Origin: Norana najaformis
Lineage: Eukaryota; Annelida; Clitellata; Crassiclitellata; Hormogastridae
Assembly (NCBI GenBank): GCA_964023275.1
Contig: OZ029928.1
Location: 20,235,686 to 20,299,685, forward strand
Direction of reading: 5' to 3'
Length of the DNA: 64,000 nt
This document shows, piece by piece, positions 63,592-64,000 of the stretch. The notes under the pieces are model-generated. The model did no database searches. It worked only from the letters and a program-made list of their open reading frames with translations, and was not told where the DNA came from. Both the position numbers and the translations under genes were made by a program. Numbering within the stretch: the stretch's first letter is position 1; each line of letters starts with the position of its first letter.

Positions 63592-64000
63592 CTACATCAA
63601 GAAAGACATCCATGTATTGCTATTCAACCAACAAATGAAAGACTGGATCTATCTGAGGTGGTAAATGGATCACCTGAAAAACGAATTGGATGATAGCCAA
63701 CTGGTCAGAGCTAGGCTTCAAATGGGTTCAAGCTTCTCTGAGGCAGCAACTGCAGAGACGTTGAGCAAGTCCTTCATGCAAAAATTGCTCAACACCATCA
63801 ATGCATTTCTTAACTTTGGAGGGAGGGCAATATCAAATACAGTTATACCATGTGTGTGTGTGTGTGTGAAATGAATGAATTAAGTAGGTGATAAGAAAAA
63901 GGTCACATTTCACTGCTGAAGACACTCATCTGACTCAAGGTTCCGTCATAGTTTCTCTGTGTTACAAATAAAACTTTTGTCTCATGAATATTCATAGAGT
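63592..64000 (-). other. LRRC49: LRRC49 upstream intron to the window edge
   Basis: The acceptor of the first visible exon is TTGATGTAG at 63592-63600. I see no preceding LRRC49 exon; a short (TG)n run lies at 63851-63868. The remaining coding sequence is presumably outside the window. Confidence 0.45.

Noticed and set aside
63665-63874. 69-residue plus-strand frame as a gene
   Set aside because: No recognised domain, it ends in a (TG)n repeat, and it lies opposite the expected LRRC49 intron.

Overview
This is a piece of a large, intron-rich animal nuclear genome, most likely a marine invertebrate. The reasons are spliceosomal introns with GT-AG borders, orthologues of animal genes (COPB2, LRRC49, a rhodopsin-class GPCR, a nuclear-receptor ligand-binding protein), and a non-coding fraction full of microsatellites, tRNA-derived SINEs, truncated LINEs and a Penelope-like element. 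I cannot name the species. Nothing prokaryotic (operons, Shine-Dalgarno sites, CRISPR) is present.

Layout. 1-13.5 kb: no intact gene. It holds a decayed Penelope-like retroelement (2749-5102, minus) whose GIY-YIG endonuclease is split by a solo LTR with a clean 5-bp target duplication, a LINE scrap, an 82-bp tandem repeat, a minisatellite interrupted by a retroelement tail, and long purine/pyrimidine tracts. 13.6-14.85 kb: an intronless peptide-GPCR-like gene on the minus strand. 14.9-24.6 kb: repeats, a GC-rich island and one candidate TATA/NRF1-type promoter with no recognisable product. 24.9-34.3 kb: a two-coding-exon gene on the plus strand for a protein with a nuclear-receptor ligand-binding domain but no visible zinc-finger DNA-binding domain; it carries LxxLL and PVDLS cofactor motifs. 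34.3-44.6 kb: repeats and one doubtful orphan exon. 44.7-56.6 kb: complete COPB2 (beta-prime coatomer), 21 coding exons. 57.5-63.6 kb: LRRC49 (tubulin polyglutamylase complex subunit), 13 exons on the minus strand, with the N-terminus not found and probably off the right edge.

The genes do not form a functional cluster. COPB2 (Golgi-ER vesicle coat) and LRRC49 (microtubule modification) are housekeeping-type genes that converge tail to tail about 0.95 kb apart. The GPCR and the nuclear-receptor-like gene are regulatory genes lying in repeat-rich DNA.

Most interesting: (1) the nuclear-receptor LBD protein that looks like a dedicated corepressor/adaptor (no DBD, two LxxLL motifs, a CtBP-type PVDLS motif, degenerate AF-2); (2) the solo LTR nested in the Penelope-like endonuclease; (3) several unrelated repeat families that all end in the same GGCGCT(A/G)TA-type sequence followed by a short tandem tail, suggesting one shared reverse-transcriptase recognition signal; (4) a triplicated 5' splice site after COPB2 exon 5.
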